Source of the DNA: Aspergillus flavus
Taxonomy: Eukaryota; Ascomycota; Eurotiomycetes; Eurotiales; Aspergillaceae
DNA: 64,000 nucleotides
Assembly (NCBI RefSeq): GCF_009017415.1
Contig: NC_092403.1
Span: forward strand, 1-64,000
Reading direction: 5' to 3'
The position numbers and the translations under genes are program-made. The notes under the pieces are model-generated. The model ran no database searches. It saw nothing but the letters and a program-made list of their open reading frames with translations, and had not been told where the DNA came from. How positions within the stretch are numbered: the stretch's first letter is position 1; each line of letters starts with the position of its first letter. Below are positions 1-12,739 of the stretch, piece after piece.

Positions 1-131
1 CTAATGTTGACCCTAATGTTGACCCTAATGTTGACCCTAATGTTGACCCTAATGTTGACCCTAATGTTGACCCTAATGTTGACCCTAATGTTGACCCTAA
101 TGTTGACCCTAATGTTGACCCTAATGTTGAC
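1..131. repeat. Telomere, 12-base repeat array
   Basis: The window begins with ten perfect copies and one 11-base partial copy of CTAATGTTGACC, so the G-rich strand reads TTAGGGTCAACA. The C-rich strand runs 5' to 3' from base 1, which is the orientation of a left chromosome end with the chromosome body to the right. The dodecamer is the unit described for Aspergillus oryzae; most filamentous fungi use TTAGGG. There is no degeneracy between copies, and the array stops abruptly inside copy eleven. Confidence 0.97.
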
Positions 132-3100
132 TATCTTTCAATATATAAATTATATATAATTTTTAATCTACTTAATATCCAGTAATAGAAATGGATATAA
201 TTAATATTCATGGATATGCTATATATAATATCTTAAATTCTGCTAAATTATTAAGACTTTGATCTGGGTATTAATTTAATATTAATCCTAATTAGAACTA
301 TTAAAATAAGATAATTAAATTTAAATTAGATCTACTAATTGGTTTTGCTTTCTTTGGGTTATATTTACTATATCGAAGCTGATTAGCTATATAAATAAAT
401 AGTTTTAATTAATTAATAATACTGGATAATATATTATTAAAATTAATAACTATAATTAATATTCTATCTAAATATATATATATTAATATAGTTCTATAAT
501 AAATATATATCTATTTTTTAGATACTAACTATATCTATCTTAGTTAGATCTAAATATATATTATTAGAAATTATTATATTAATTTTAATAATTAATTATC
601 TAGACTCTTGGCCTTTAGTAATACTTATTGAGTTAATTTAGAATTAATATTAATAATTATTATCTTAATAATATTAAATTCTATAAATATATTTTAATCT
701 ATTAATTAATAGAATATATATCTTGATAAAATTTAATAAATATATTTTAATATTTTAATAGATAGATTCTATATATTAATTCTATATATCTATATCTTAA
801 ATATATAATCTTAAATTTCTAATTCTATTAATACTGCTTAAGCTCGATATATATTTACTATAATTAATAAAATAATATAAATAATTAACTATATTGGTTC
901 TTAGTCCCAGTAATAGTCTATTTAAAAAACTATTTTATCTATAATAAATTCTATTAATTAATTTTAAATCTTTATAACTAGCGCGTCTATAATAGCTATA
1001 CTTAGAATATCTATAGTTTATATAATATTACTATTATTATTAGAATTATTGTATTATAATATTTATAGTTTATCTAATCTTATATTTTCTATTAGAGATA
1101 TATACTCTATAGTATTCTATATCTCTAATATATAATTATATAATAGATACTAGATTTTAGATAATTATATAAATAATATCTAGTTCTATACTATTTAGTT
1201 TACTAGACTATAATATAAATATAAATTATATTTATTCTAGTTATAGCTTTATATTATATAAATATAATATATCTATTATTATTAGAGAATATTCTATTCT
1301 ATTAATTTTTTATTTAGCTACTATTTATTATTCTATATTTATTACTAGATATCAAGTACTATCTACTATTAAATCTATATTTACTATTACTATTATTCTA
1401 TAATAAAGATTAATAGAATTAAATATATAATTAATTTATTACTAGAGAAATTATTTTTAATATAATTAGAATAACTAAAATAGTCTATATAATCTATATA
1501 GTTAAAATAAATTAAATAAATTAAATAATCTAAATAATCTATATAATTAAAATAATTAAAATTCTTTAAATAAACTAAATACTTTGTATAATTAAAATAA
1601 TTAAAATTAGATAGAATCTATTAATTAAAATTATATCTATTATATTATATCTTTTTTATATTTTTATTCTAATAATATTATTATTTATATCTATTTATTA
1701 TATTATTTAAATATTAATTTAATATATATTATTAATATTTTATTTCTAGAACTATTTTTATATAATTCTTTATTATTTTATTTCTCTTAATCTATCTATT
1801 TAATTAAATAATAATTATTTTATTAGTCTATTTATTTTATTTAGCGCGCCCGCTTTTCTGTATATAATCTAATAATATTTAGAATATTTTAATATAGATA
1901 ATATATTAGATATTAGGAATATTAATCTCTATATTTAATATATTTATAATAGTAATTATTTATATTTAATTCTATATAAATTACTATAAAATTAATAGCT
2001 TATTAATCTATTAACTATAATATATCTTATATTCTAATTTCTATACTAATTTAATAATCTACTAAATTATATTTATATAAATAATTATCTTATCTAATCT
2101 TGTCTATTATATTTATTATTAGATAAATACTAGTATAGACTTATTAATAAACTATATTAATCTATTAATTATATATTATATATAGTATACTATATTAGAA
2201 TAGCTAATCTAATCCTATAATATATATATCTAATCTATCTAATACTCTATTTACTAGAATAATATTCTCTTTAGTATAGAAAATAATATAGTTATTAATA
2301 ATATTATTTATATTTATATATAGTTTAATTATTTTAGTTACTATAATTTAGATTAAAAATTCCGCTAGTTATTTAATATTATATAGTATTTATTAATAAT
2401 AATCTAATCTAATTACTATATCTACTATAGTTAATTAATAAATATATAGAAATCCTTTATTACTATAAATTCTAGAATTATTAATATAATTATAGTCTTA
2501 TTTAAAAGTTAATAATTCTTTTATAATATATATAAAATATTTAATATCTAGTATTATTATATTATATTTTTATATAATAATATTAATAGTATAATTATAA
2601 TTATTATTCTACTAAACTTTATAAATATTAGTAATATAAATAATATATTTTTCTTTTTATTAATTTATATTATTATTATTATAGAGCTTTTACTATTCTA
2701 AATTATTTATAATATTACTATCTATATTCTATAGAATTATATAGTAGTCTAATCTATTATTTACTATAATATCTATATTATATCTATTATATTTAATTAA
2801 TATTGCTATATAATCTAATTTTTATTTATTTTTTTTTTCTACGGTATCTATTTATATTTATAGAAATTAAAATTAATTTTAATATTATTATTAATTAATA
2901 TAAATTTTAAAAATTAATATTAGTTAATATTAGATAGTTAAAATATATATTAATAATATATTATTATTTTTATCTATTCTATAATCTTTTATCTATATAC
3001 TATTTTTATAATATATAATAAATATATTATCTATAAATTTATAATATATTTTATTTATTATATCTTATTTATTTACTTTTTAATATCTATATCTAATATT

Positions 3101-6100
3101 ATTTAGATTGTTTTCTACTTCTTATATATATTACTAATAAATTAACTATTTAACTATATCTATTATTAATTAATTTTAATAGTAATATTATAATATATCT
3201 AGATATTAATTAAATAATATAATTATATTTTAGTCTTATACTTTAATATTTTTTATAATTAATTAGATATCTATATCTATTATATACTAGAATTAGGATT
3301 TTATATAAATAGTAATATAAATTTTAATATAAATTAATATATTAATTCTAATATAAATTTTAATAAAAAATTAAAGAATAGCTATATAGTCTAGTAATAC
3401 TATATTTTTAGCTATTAAATAAATAGTAATATTAATTATAAATATTATATAATAAATTTCTCTATTTTTTATAGTATATATTAATAGATAAATTTAATAT
3501 TATTATTTATATAAAATTTTTTATAATATATTAATATTAATATAATTATTCTATTTTTAATAAATATATTTTACTATTAATTAGTTTTAATATTAATATA
3601 CTATAAACTAAGTAATTCTAGAGCTTAATTTAATTAGCTCTTAATTATATAGATTAGTATAGCTAATTTCTTTTTAAATTAAATTATTTATTATAAATAT
3701 TATATTACTAATTTAAATTAAAACTATATAGACTAGTAGTAATAAATAAAAATCTTTTATATATCTAGCTTAATTTATACTTACTCTAGTAGCTATATAG
3801 ATCTATCTATTAATTATTATATCTAGAAATTTTTTAAAAAGCTCTATTCTATAGTATTTTAAATAGAATTATTATATAATATATACTATAGAATAGCTAG
3901 AATCTAATTAAATAATAGCTTTTAATATAAAATCTATTATATGGCCGCGATTATTCTATAGATAAAATTCTAGAAATTATCTATAATAAATTAAATATAT
4001 TTATATAGTAATTAATTAAACTATATCTATACTATATAATTAGAAATAATTATATTATAATAAATTTATAAATTATATATTTATTAATTCTATAATATTT
4101 TTATAGAGATATATATTCTATAGATTATTAATTAATTAATTATATATATTATTTATTTTTAAAATATCTTTTATAATAGACTTTAGTTCTATTAGATTTA
4201 AAATAGAGAATTCTAGCTATATATAAAGAATATAAGAGATAATATAGATTAAAATTAGATTAATTTAGATTTATTTTTACTACTATATATAGAATTAATA
4301 TTAAAAATAGTATTCTATAGTATCTATTCTATATATTTTTATAGTTACTACTATATCTTAATAATTTAGAGTATATCTAGATTTAACTATAATATTTATT
4401 AAATAACTATAAATTATACTATTTTAATTATCTATAATAAAATTAATAAATAGCTTTTAGAATTATACTAGTTAAATTTTTTATATTTTAATATTATTAT
4501 AATATATATTAATATATTTTTATATTTCTATATATAATATATCTAGTTTAGTAGCTTAATATAAAATACTAAATATATCTATTTAATTTTATTTATTTAT
4601 TATAGTAGAATAGAATTTTTTATATTATTATTAATATTTTTATTTATATTTATATTTATTTCTTTATTAATAAAATATTAATTAATAACTAGATCTAATA
4701 TAGTCTATTATAGTTACTATTATTTTTTTTATTACTAGAAAATTATTCTATATATAGAATATTTTTTCTTTTATAATCTCTATATATAGATAATAAATAT
4801 TAAAATCTATTATTATAGCTAAATATATTTAGCTATACTATCTATATCTATATATATCTATAATAAATAATATAATATCTATTTTTTTTTAAATTAAATA
4901 ATTTTTATATAAATAGTTTAATCTATATATTAAATAGTTTATTAGTTTTTCTAAACTATACTCTCTATTATTTTCTATATTTATTATATTCGCTGCTTTA
5001 TAAAATTAATATTATTAAATAATAATATCTTAATTAGTATCTATAATATATTAAAATTATTTAGTATAATAAAGTTCTATAAATATTATATCTATTAGAT
5101 TATTTATAGCTATAGATTAGTATTATATATATTCTCTCTATAATTTAATTAAGTATATATCTAGATTTTTTTAATAGTCTACTATATAGTAGTAATAGCT
5201 ATATCTATTTATTTAATTTAAATAGAAATATATAGCTCTATCTCGCCTCTATAAATATAGATATAATAGAATTTTTTATAAATTAGAAAAATCTATTAAT
5301 AGTTAATTAATATATATAACTATTATAGCTTAATCTTTTTTTAAATCTATTATTTATAGATTATCTATTTTTAATAGAGATTTTAGGATTAGTAATAGAT
5401 CTAGTACTAATATTATTATATATTTTTAATACTTTAACTAATATATTAGTATTAAAAATAATTATAGTAGTATAGTAGTCTATTAAGATAGATAGATAAT
5501 TTAGTTAATATTTAGTTAATCTTATAGAAAATTATAATTTTATTTATCTATAAAATAATATTTTTTTATTATTAAATTATTTTCTAGATCTAAATTATCT
5601 TTATATAAGATTTTTAATAGATTTAGTTGATTAAATAGTAGATAATCTTATTAAACTATACTTTATATTAGTATATTTTATAAATAATAATAGATAGTTT
5701 ATTAAGTTTTTAAAAAATAGAATAATCTATAATTTTAAAAATAATTTAATAGTAATAAAATTAGGTGATTATAATAAAATTCTATTAATTTTATAGTATA
5801 TAGAAATTATTTCTAAATACTATTATAATAATAAATAAATACTATATATTCTAAATATATAGTTAGAGTAGTAAATATAGATTAAAAATTCTATTAGTAA
5901 TAGTTAATTTAACTAAATTTTATAATAAAATTTATATTAATTATAATATATTTTTTTAAATAATTAATACTCTATAAAATAGATAATTAATATAAAAGAT
6001 ATATCTAAATAATCTTACTAAATCTAAGTCTAATTAGATCTAACAGTAGATTACAAGTCTATATAGAAAATTTAAGATAAATATATATTAATTCTAAACT

Positions 6101-7150
6101 GGCCCACCCGCTAAATAGGCTGCACTGCAAACCGAATGTACTATCTTTTTCCACCCCTTCTGGACTAGAATTATTACTATTTTTATATAGTTTAGTTTTT
6201 TTAGATATATTAGAATTATTTATAAACTATTTATTAATAATTATATATAATCTTTAAGTTCTATTTAATATATTAATAGTTTAAATAGCCGCGATGATAT
6301 AATAATTTATCTAAATATATAGATAGTTTAAAAAATATCTAATTTATCTAATAAAAAATCTTAATATTTTCTATATATAGAGTAATATTCTTTTATTATT
6401 AAATAATTTATTAGATCTAGACTATCTTAGTATATTTCTTACTATAGATAATACTTTTAATATAATATATAATTTTATTAAATTATATACTATATTAATA
6501 TTTTTTATAAATAATTATAAATAATCTATTTAGTTTCTAAAAAATTAGATATTCTATAGCTAATATAATATAGATTCTATATAGAAAATAGATAATAAAA
6601 AATAAAATAGAATACTAATAAAATTAAAAAGAAATAATATAAAATATATAGCTTAATATAGAATATTATTATTTTTAATTTAATATAGATTATAGTTAAC
6701 TAATTATTTTTAAATATAGAATCTATAATAAAGAATATTATTATTAATATACTATAGAATAAAAATAATAATTTTAGATTTACTAGATTAACTAGTAAAT
6801 TATTACTAGATTTAATTAATTTCTTAAATTAAATATATCTAGTCTAGAATAAAATATAATTTAAATAGATTTTATTAAAATTACTAGTTTTACTAGTATT
6901 ACTAGATAGTTAAAATTATAGATAATTAATAGAAAATCTTATTTAATTAGATTATACTCTAAATAAACTTTTAATAGAATACTATAATTTATTTAAATTA
7001 ATCTCTACTACTATAAATTATAGGATTTATATTTAAAAATTATCTAAATATAAATTTCTATAGTATTTTTTAATCTATATTAATTTAAATATTATTAGTC
7101 TTATAGTTTAGTTAATATTATATTTAAAGTATTTTAATCTATAATATTTA
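132..7150. repeat. Subtelomeric AT-rich, RIP-like block
   Basis: About 7 kb composed almost only of A and T, with C and G surviving as scattered CTA, TAG and rare CG/GC clusters. The supplied open-frame calls contain nothing here, stops occur every few codons in all frames, and no domain can be read. The composition matches repeat DNA saturated by C-to-T mutation (repeat-induced point mutation, RIP). A short more balanced island lies at about 6100-6170. The original element cannot be named; a telomere-linked helicase or retrotransposon is possible by position only. Confidence 0.8.
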
Positions 7151-7570
7151 ATTTAGAAAAAATCCTAACCCACTTCGCTAATCTATAGCTGCTATCGGCT
7201 CCACTTTATTCCATCCTTCTATGAATGCTCACCCCCTTGTGGACTAGAGGACCTGTCAACTAGGTAAGGATACGTGGGCAAAGCACTAGGCAGTAGATAC
7301 TAGAGATAGAAGACTGATTCTTGATTTCCTACTAATGACTACAGTACTAATTTATAGCCAAGGACCTCTAAGATTCTCTATATACAATGATCAATCCTCC
7401 TAACAAGACCACTATACATCATTAGAAAGGTAACAGATATAGATACCGAAGACGCCGTTCGGCCACCAGGATATCTATACACCTGGGACAGGGTATACTG
7501 TACAGTCACCTTGTATGATCGTTATCATTTCTGTGACAATAGCTATATTTTACTACTAGAATACTACAGC
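7151..7570. other. GC-normal island between AT-rich blocks, no gene seen
   Basis: Around 420 bases of ordinary composition with sharp edges to AT-rich DNA on both sides. I see no convincing open frame. The first part (about 7155-7255) resembles the small island at 6100-6170 in layout, both carrying a pyrimidine-rich stretch ending near GGACTAG. It may be an LTR or other repeat that escaped RIP, but no terminal repeat or target duplication could be confirmed. Confidence 0.4.
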
Positions 7571-8345
7571 GGGTATAGTAAATAATAATTTATAAAAAAA
7601 AAGATAAAGTTTAAATACTATATCTTTATAAAAATTTAATAATTACTATTCTATAATATTAAGATTAGATATAGTATCTATTATTAATAATAATATATAG
7701 AATCTAAAAATATTTTATTAATAAATAAAAAAAATATAATTAGAACTATAATATATTACTATAAAAAATAGCTATTTTAAATAGAAGATCTTTATAGATC
7801 TGCTAGGGGTCTACTAGATTCTATATATATATAGGCTGTAGCTAGTCTCTAGATCTCTTAAAGATTAGTAACTCTCTATCTCTTATAGTATACTATTACT
7901 TGCAATCTTAGTTTTATAAAATTAATTAAATTTATTTTATTTTTTAAAAAATTTTAATAATTTTATAAATAGTATTATATTTAATTATTTTTAAAATAAT
8001 AAAGATACTATTAATTTATAATTTTAATAATATTTTTATAAAAAAAAACTAAATTTATTATATTATTTATATTTTTAAAATAATTTAAAAAAATAAATAT
8101 AACTATAAAAAATATTATAATTTATAGAAATAAAAAATTTTATAATACTATTTTAAAAATATTCTATTAATATTTTAATTATTTAAAATTATTATAAAAT
8201 AATATATTAAATCTCTATAATTTTATTATTAAATATTTTTAATAAAATATATTTTATATTATATAGTCTATTAAAATAAAATATTAAATATCTTAGAATT
8301 TAAATATAAACTAGAATAGTTTATTTTTTTTAAAAAAGAAATAGT
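7571..8345. repeat. AT-rich RIP-like block, possible retrotransposon body
   Basis: Strongly AT-rich with long A and T runs and no open frame. It directly precedes the mutated LTR at 8346. The last bases before that LTR are a purine run (AAAAAAGAAATAG at 8332-8344), which could be a RIP-altered polypurine tract. If so, this stretch is the 3' part of a dead LTR retrotransposon body and the LTR is its 3' end. No reverse transcriptase motif is readable. Confidence 0.5.
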
Positions 8346-8617
8346 TATAATAATAGATTATTTTAGATAACTAGATTCTATATAAATAAACTATTAATAG
8401 ATTATTAATTTATATAATATATAAATATATTTATATTAAAATTATATAAAGAATTCTAATTTTTAAATAATTTATTCTATTATAAAAAATAAATAATTTA
8501 CTATATAATTCTAAATAGTCTTAAGCTTTCTAGTATTATACTTCTAAAGTCTATTGGCTGACCGCGCTCTGCAGGCCTACCACCTATAGATAATAGTACG
8601 CCGGCAGAGCGCTTACA
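8346..8617. mobile_element. LTR copy A, 272 bp, RIP-mutated
   Basis: Aligns without gaps over 272 bases to the copy at 26542-26813. Nearly every difference is a G:C base in that copy replaced by A:T here; by hand I find only about four transversions and one reverse transition. This is the directional signature of RIP. The 3' end keeps TTACA and the GC-rich part GCGCTCTGCAGGCC, but the 5' TGTAA has decayed. The 5-base flanks (ATAGT and TAAGG) do not match, so it may be the 3' LTR of the AT-rich body on its left. Confidence 0.75.
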
Positions 8618-9280
8618 TAAGGCATTATCAAAGATCGGATACAATACAGATAGACGTAACGTCAGACAAAGTTTCAAATAGTGTATAATAGTTATATAAT
8701 AATATTATTGCAAGTTTATTATAATAGCCTATCTAGTCCAATATGCTGGCATTCCAAAGTATCTCGATTACAAGCAGGAATGGTTGCGCCACTATACACG
8801 TTCACCGTGTATCGCATTATTACATACCCAAAAATGATTACCCCCACAAGGCTATTATATCCCTTCGCACGCTTACACCAACTAAACCACTAACAAACAA
8901 TCCGACTCTTGGAATATAGCAAGGATTACTGAAGGCATTATCCATATAATATAGTAATATAAGAGGATTAGCCGGTCACCGCTCAGCGTAATCCCAGTTC
9001 AAGCGTCTTGATTTCATTATAGCTAATTAATACCAGAATAATGCTCAAGGTAGTCGTCGTATCATGTCTCGTATTTTCAAAGGTTTAACTGATGCTCGAG
9101 TCATATATTGAGCAGCATCTGCAGCACTGTGGGAAATGGACGGAGGCGAATTCCGTGCTTATTATGAATGACGTATTGTTCCATCGTTCGGACCAAATTA
9201 AACAGTTGTGTTCTGATGTTGGAGTCTGATGCTGGAGTCAAAGTTACTATCCTTAGTGAAGTAGAACAATAATCCAGTCA
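8618..9280. other. Stretch without a recognised gene
   Basis: Composition returns to normal. One 70-codon open frame (8681-8893, +) has no recognisable features and looks random. Nothing else is supported here. Confidence 0.4.
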
Positions 9281-9664
9281 TCACTTTAAAACGTCATTAG
9301 GCGACACATGCTTCGAAACGTCCGTCCCGCTCTTAGGGTAAGTCGACACGTTTCCAGCATCATCGATATTCGCCGGTCCTTGAGTCGTATTCACATCTTG
9401 GGAGGAGCCAAAACAGACTTGGCCATCGCCACTGGAGTGTGTTACTGTCGCGTCGGACGCGTCCATTGCATCTGTCCCATCGGCTGCGTCCACTGCATCA
9501 GTTAGGTTGGCTGCGTCCACTGCATCAGTCACGTCCATAACATCAAAAAAATCCATTAAATCCCCTACTGCCCCAGCAAGGTTGCCAATACCGGGTGCAA
9601 CAAGGGCAATTGCTGCATGGCGCGCGATAGAGCGGGCAACAAAGTCACCAATATCTTCGGGCAT
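9281..9664 (-). CDS. Hypothetical protein with TDAVDAA repeats
   Basis: An open frame of 127 residues starts at a true ATG. The first 35 residues are Ala/Gly-rich and mildly hydrophobic (VARSIARHAAIALVAPGIG). A 9-residue repeat follows, TDAVDAANL / TDAVDAADG / TDAMDASDA, encoded by a 27-base minisatellite (about 9451-9535), and then a polar Ser/Thr/Asn tail. No domain is recognised. Composition is GC-normal, unlike the AT-rich DNA beside it. It could be a genuine small gene, the last exon of a larger decayed gene, or a chance frame created by the minisatellite. Confidence 0.35.
   Translation of the reverse strand: MPEDIGDFVARSIARHAAIALVAPGIGNLAGAVGDLMDFFDVMDVTDAVDAANLTDAVDAADGTDAMDASDATVTHSSGDGQVCFGSSQDVNTTQGPANIDDAGNVSTYPKSGTDVSKHVSPNDVLK
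9451..9535. repeat. 27-base minisatellite, three copies
   Basis: Three imperfect 27-28 base units share the core GCGTCCAYTGCATC. They lie in frame inside the hypothetical frame 9281-9664 and produce its 9-residue repeat. A multiple-of-three unit keeps the frame open when copy number changes. Confidence 0.6.
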
Positions 9665-9930
9665 GTCAAAACTTGGCGAGTGGAAAGAGTTGGAAAGCCT
9701 TTGTCTATGACTGTTGAGAATGTAAGAATATTATCGCGAAAGCCATGGAGCATAGACGTAAGTTTTTATACATTGTTTCTAATTTAGAGGATTTCATCTC
9801 AGTGTATATTCAACCTCCACCTCACGTCATGACTTATGTCGAAAGCCAGGGTAACATGTAACTCATACTTCACGCCTCGACCCAGAAAAAGGATAGATGG
9901 CCTGATCAGATGCCCAAGGCCTGTTACAGG

Positions 9931-10059
9931 CTCCAAAATTCAACCCATAGCATACTGTGGGTTCTAGAACCCGCTCCAAAACTCAACCCATAGCATACTG
10001 TGGGTTCTAGAACCCGCTCCAAAACTCAACCCATAGCATACTGTGGGTTCTAGAACCCG
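9931..10059. repeat. 43-base tandem repeat, three copies
   Basis: Three head-to-tail units of exactly 43 bases (9931-9973, 9974-10016, 10017-10059), differing at one base. Each holds a perfect 14-base palindrome, GGGTTCTAGAACCC, and an inverted pair AACCCA..TGGGTT, so each unit can fold as a hairpin. A degraded fourth start (CTTCAAAGTATAATTCAT) follows. The array abuts the LINE-like fragment. Confidence 0.9.
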
Positions 10060-10158
10060 CTTCAAAGTATAATTCATCCGTGGGTTAGTTGACGTGGTCC
10101 CCGATGAAGCCTACTAGCCTGGATTGGTCGTGGTCGCGGCGTAACTGTAACTACGAAA

Positions 10159-10476
10159 GTGGCTTGGAGTGTGGGCATTTTCGTCCGGGAAAGTGTGATC
10201 CACGTCCTCCTAGACTGCCCCGCGCTGAGGCACCTGCGCAGAGAACTTCGGGAGAGGGTCGTCGACGTACTCAACAATATATCAACCCTCCTGGGAGGAG
10301 GAGGACCTAGAGGAGGCGATACTGCTCCGCGAGCCAAAACGGTAGAGGCTATCTTGGACTTTGCAGAAGCGTCACAACGGTTCTAAAGTCGCGCGCCATG
10401 AGGGTAGCAATGCAAAATAACGGCCACGAGGCCACGGCAGGCCCCAACGAGGCTCTAGGTTCGTTTAAGAAGTGAC
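10159..10476 (+). mobile_element. Non-LTR retrotransposon 3' remnant
   Basis: The translation contains SVIHVLLDCPALRHLRRELR, the pattern found near the C-terminus of fungal LINE (Tad/I-type) polyproteins, where a Cys/His cluster is followed by helices. AILDFAEASQRF follows, like the usual end of these proteins. A stop at 10386 is followed in another frame by a plausible tail to 10476, so at least one frame change is present. The rest of the element (endonuclease, reverse transcriptase) is missing, as expected for a 5'-truncated or eroded copy. Confidence 0.55.
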
Positions 10477-10840
10477 ACAATACAGATGTACGTACATTGA
10501 TGTATAGTTGTTCTATGCTGCATATCGTTCGCAAGGGGTCAGCGTAAATGAATACATGCATACATACATACTGTAGCAAAGACAGCTGCACTTTTTTGGG
10601 GAATCATCGAAATTGTTTGACTTGGTGTACGTATTGATACTGCTTCTGTCCAAATTCATCTCTCATACACATCGAATCCTATTCAAGGAACTAAGGCGAC
10701 CGGATGTTCTGGACTGAGCTGAAATATGAGGCTAGGATATGCAGTTCAGTTAGAAGAAACAGATGGACCAGGGGTAATGATCATATGTTCTTCCTTCCTC
10801 CAATCCCATCTCCTGAATCCCTCTGCATATATCATCCTCA
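10477..10840. other. Stretch without a recognised gene
   Basis: Likely includes the untranslated end of the LINE remnant and the downstream flank of the MFS pseudogene. The open frame 10726-10968 (+) is antisense to the MFS 3' end. No other signal seen. Confidence 0.4.
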
Positions 10841-12739
10841 CTAGTTACCATGCTGAGCGTATTTGCTTCTCATCCGGATGCGCTCCCCGTATCTGTACGA
10901 TAAGAAAGGATATGGCGCGAATAGCACGGTCAAGCAACCCAGCAACATACAAGCCCAACCAACACTAAGATTATAGAACATTTGCATTGCGAATAGAGGG
11001 AAGCCGCCGCCAAAAGTCAATCGTAAAAAGTCGTTTCCGGCAAGAACCGAGGCTGCATACATCGGATACCCCTGTGTCTCATAGCAGAAAATACCATTGA
11101 AAATAAGATATCCCCTAAATATAAACAGCATACAAGTTATAATAGATACAATCCAATGGATGCTAGCAAAGTTCCCAGTCCATCCAAACTAGAAAAGGGA
11201 TATTGAGAGATAGATCGCCTCAAGACATGCTGGAGGGAGGTGTTCCTCCGGGGAAAGGTAGCTGTCTGGGTTAATATGTCTGGATTGCCAGCGGTATTTC
11301 CAATAGGAATAGACTGGAAGGGCAATAAATACTGCCCCTATCATGATACTAAGGAATACCAGGCCGGTTTCTCCTAGATTAAACCCATGTTTTTCTTCAA
11401 AGACAATTAGAAAGGCTTCGAACCAGATATACAGAGTTCCGTAGATAAGGGCGATGTAAAGGTTATCAGAAGGATAATAGGTTCGAGGAAGCAAAGCGCA
11501 AATGGACGGACCAGCGCCTCAAAGAGAACATCCTATTTTAATCTGCCAGTTATCACATAGTAGCAAAAGGGGGTTTCCACGCAGGCTTACCCTGGGAGCC
11601 ACCCGAGCAATCTCGATCTCAGCCTCGGACGCATGTCTCTGATCGCTTTTGATGCGGCGAATACGCCGTGCTCGACGACTGAGAATGTTGGGGGTAAACG
11701 TCTCGGGTAGAAAGAAGAAGATAAATACAAGAGCAAAGCCGGATATCTAAAGCAGCTCCCAGATAGTCCACGTCCACCCCTTGACGGAGGCGGCAAACTC
11801 TTCCACGAGAGGGCTCAGTACGGGAGCGGCAATGGCGAAACTTGCCCATATCGCAATTATATAATCGCGGATTGTGGGGTCCCACATATCCCTAATCGAG
11901 ACTCCCCCTGTCGCGAGGACGGGCGAGCCCATGAAGCCGGTTATAAATCGAAATGCTAGAAGCATGCCAATGTTCTTCGCGTAGATAACACCGAATTGAA
12001 AGAAAACAAAGACTACTAGTGTTGCAACATATACCGGACTTCATCCCACTGCGGGGAGCTCTGATATTCATGCCCAGACCATGGGCCCTGATGATATTCA
12101 CTTAGTATCGGCTAAGGTCGATGCTGAATCATTTTGGAAGCAACGCAGCTTACCCAGTTCGTATCCGAGCACAAATAGTGTTAAACCAAGAATTCAAACC
12201 TCTTTACTCACACCAAACTGCTGAGCCACACCCGGGATTCCGGGTGTGTAGATAGCGGATCCAATATAGATAAAGAATGTAAGAAGGCAGATAAGTAAGG
12301 TGACTAAGACCTTTTTGCGGATACTCCAATTCTGCGGATTCTAACAATATCAGCAAAATACCCGATGCTGTCGGCCAGAAAACGGGTCCAAGCATTCTTA
12401 ATGGTGTCCTACCTCACTATCACCGGCGTCACTCCAGCCGATTACCTCGGATGATCCATCCTGTGTCCCACGCCATGGACCTGCCAAAACACTTTTCAGA
12501 GGGGGCCTTCGTCGCCGCCGGCGAGAGGCTTGCGACACGACCGTGTACAAGGCATGCAGCTCGTAAAACTCTTCGCTATCAGGCGTCATGGATTCTTCCT
12601 GAGAGGCCTCGGGCCTTCCTAGGTAATTCCGCCAAGTAACATCATGAATTTCTTCCGGGTACAGTAAAAGTCTGTAGCCGCTGAAGAAACGAACTAACTT
12701 GCCGAATGCTGAGTCGCGGATTGTCTCCATTAAGTACAT
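10841..12739 (-). pseudogene. MFS multidrug-type transporter, broken
   Basis: Pieces of a DHA1-type major facilitator lie in order on the minus strand. The N-terminus MYLMETIRDSAFGKLVRFF starts at 12739, then the first membrane segment IRKKVLVTLLICLLTFF and IYTPGIPGVAQQFG near 12200-12350. The SPVLATGGVSIRDMWDP region follows near 11880, then WTWTIWELL and SGFALVFIFFFLPETF near 11700. The C-terminus NDFLRLTFGGGFPLF ends at 10841. The pieces lie in different frames with stops between them; WELL is followed by TAG where the family has Trp. Some gaps may be introns, but the number of frame changes and stops shows it is dead. Confidence 0.85.

Noticed and set aside
132..7150. Possible centromere-like or plasmid-derived AT-rich DNA
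   Set aside because: Position directly beside the telomere and the proven RIP pattern in the nearby LTR make mutated repeat DNA the simpler reading.
8570..8612. GCGCTCTGC..GCAGAGCGC inverted pair taken as a DNA-transposon end
   Set aside because: It lies wholly inside the 272-bp LTR in both copies, so it is an internal hairpin and not an element terminus.
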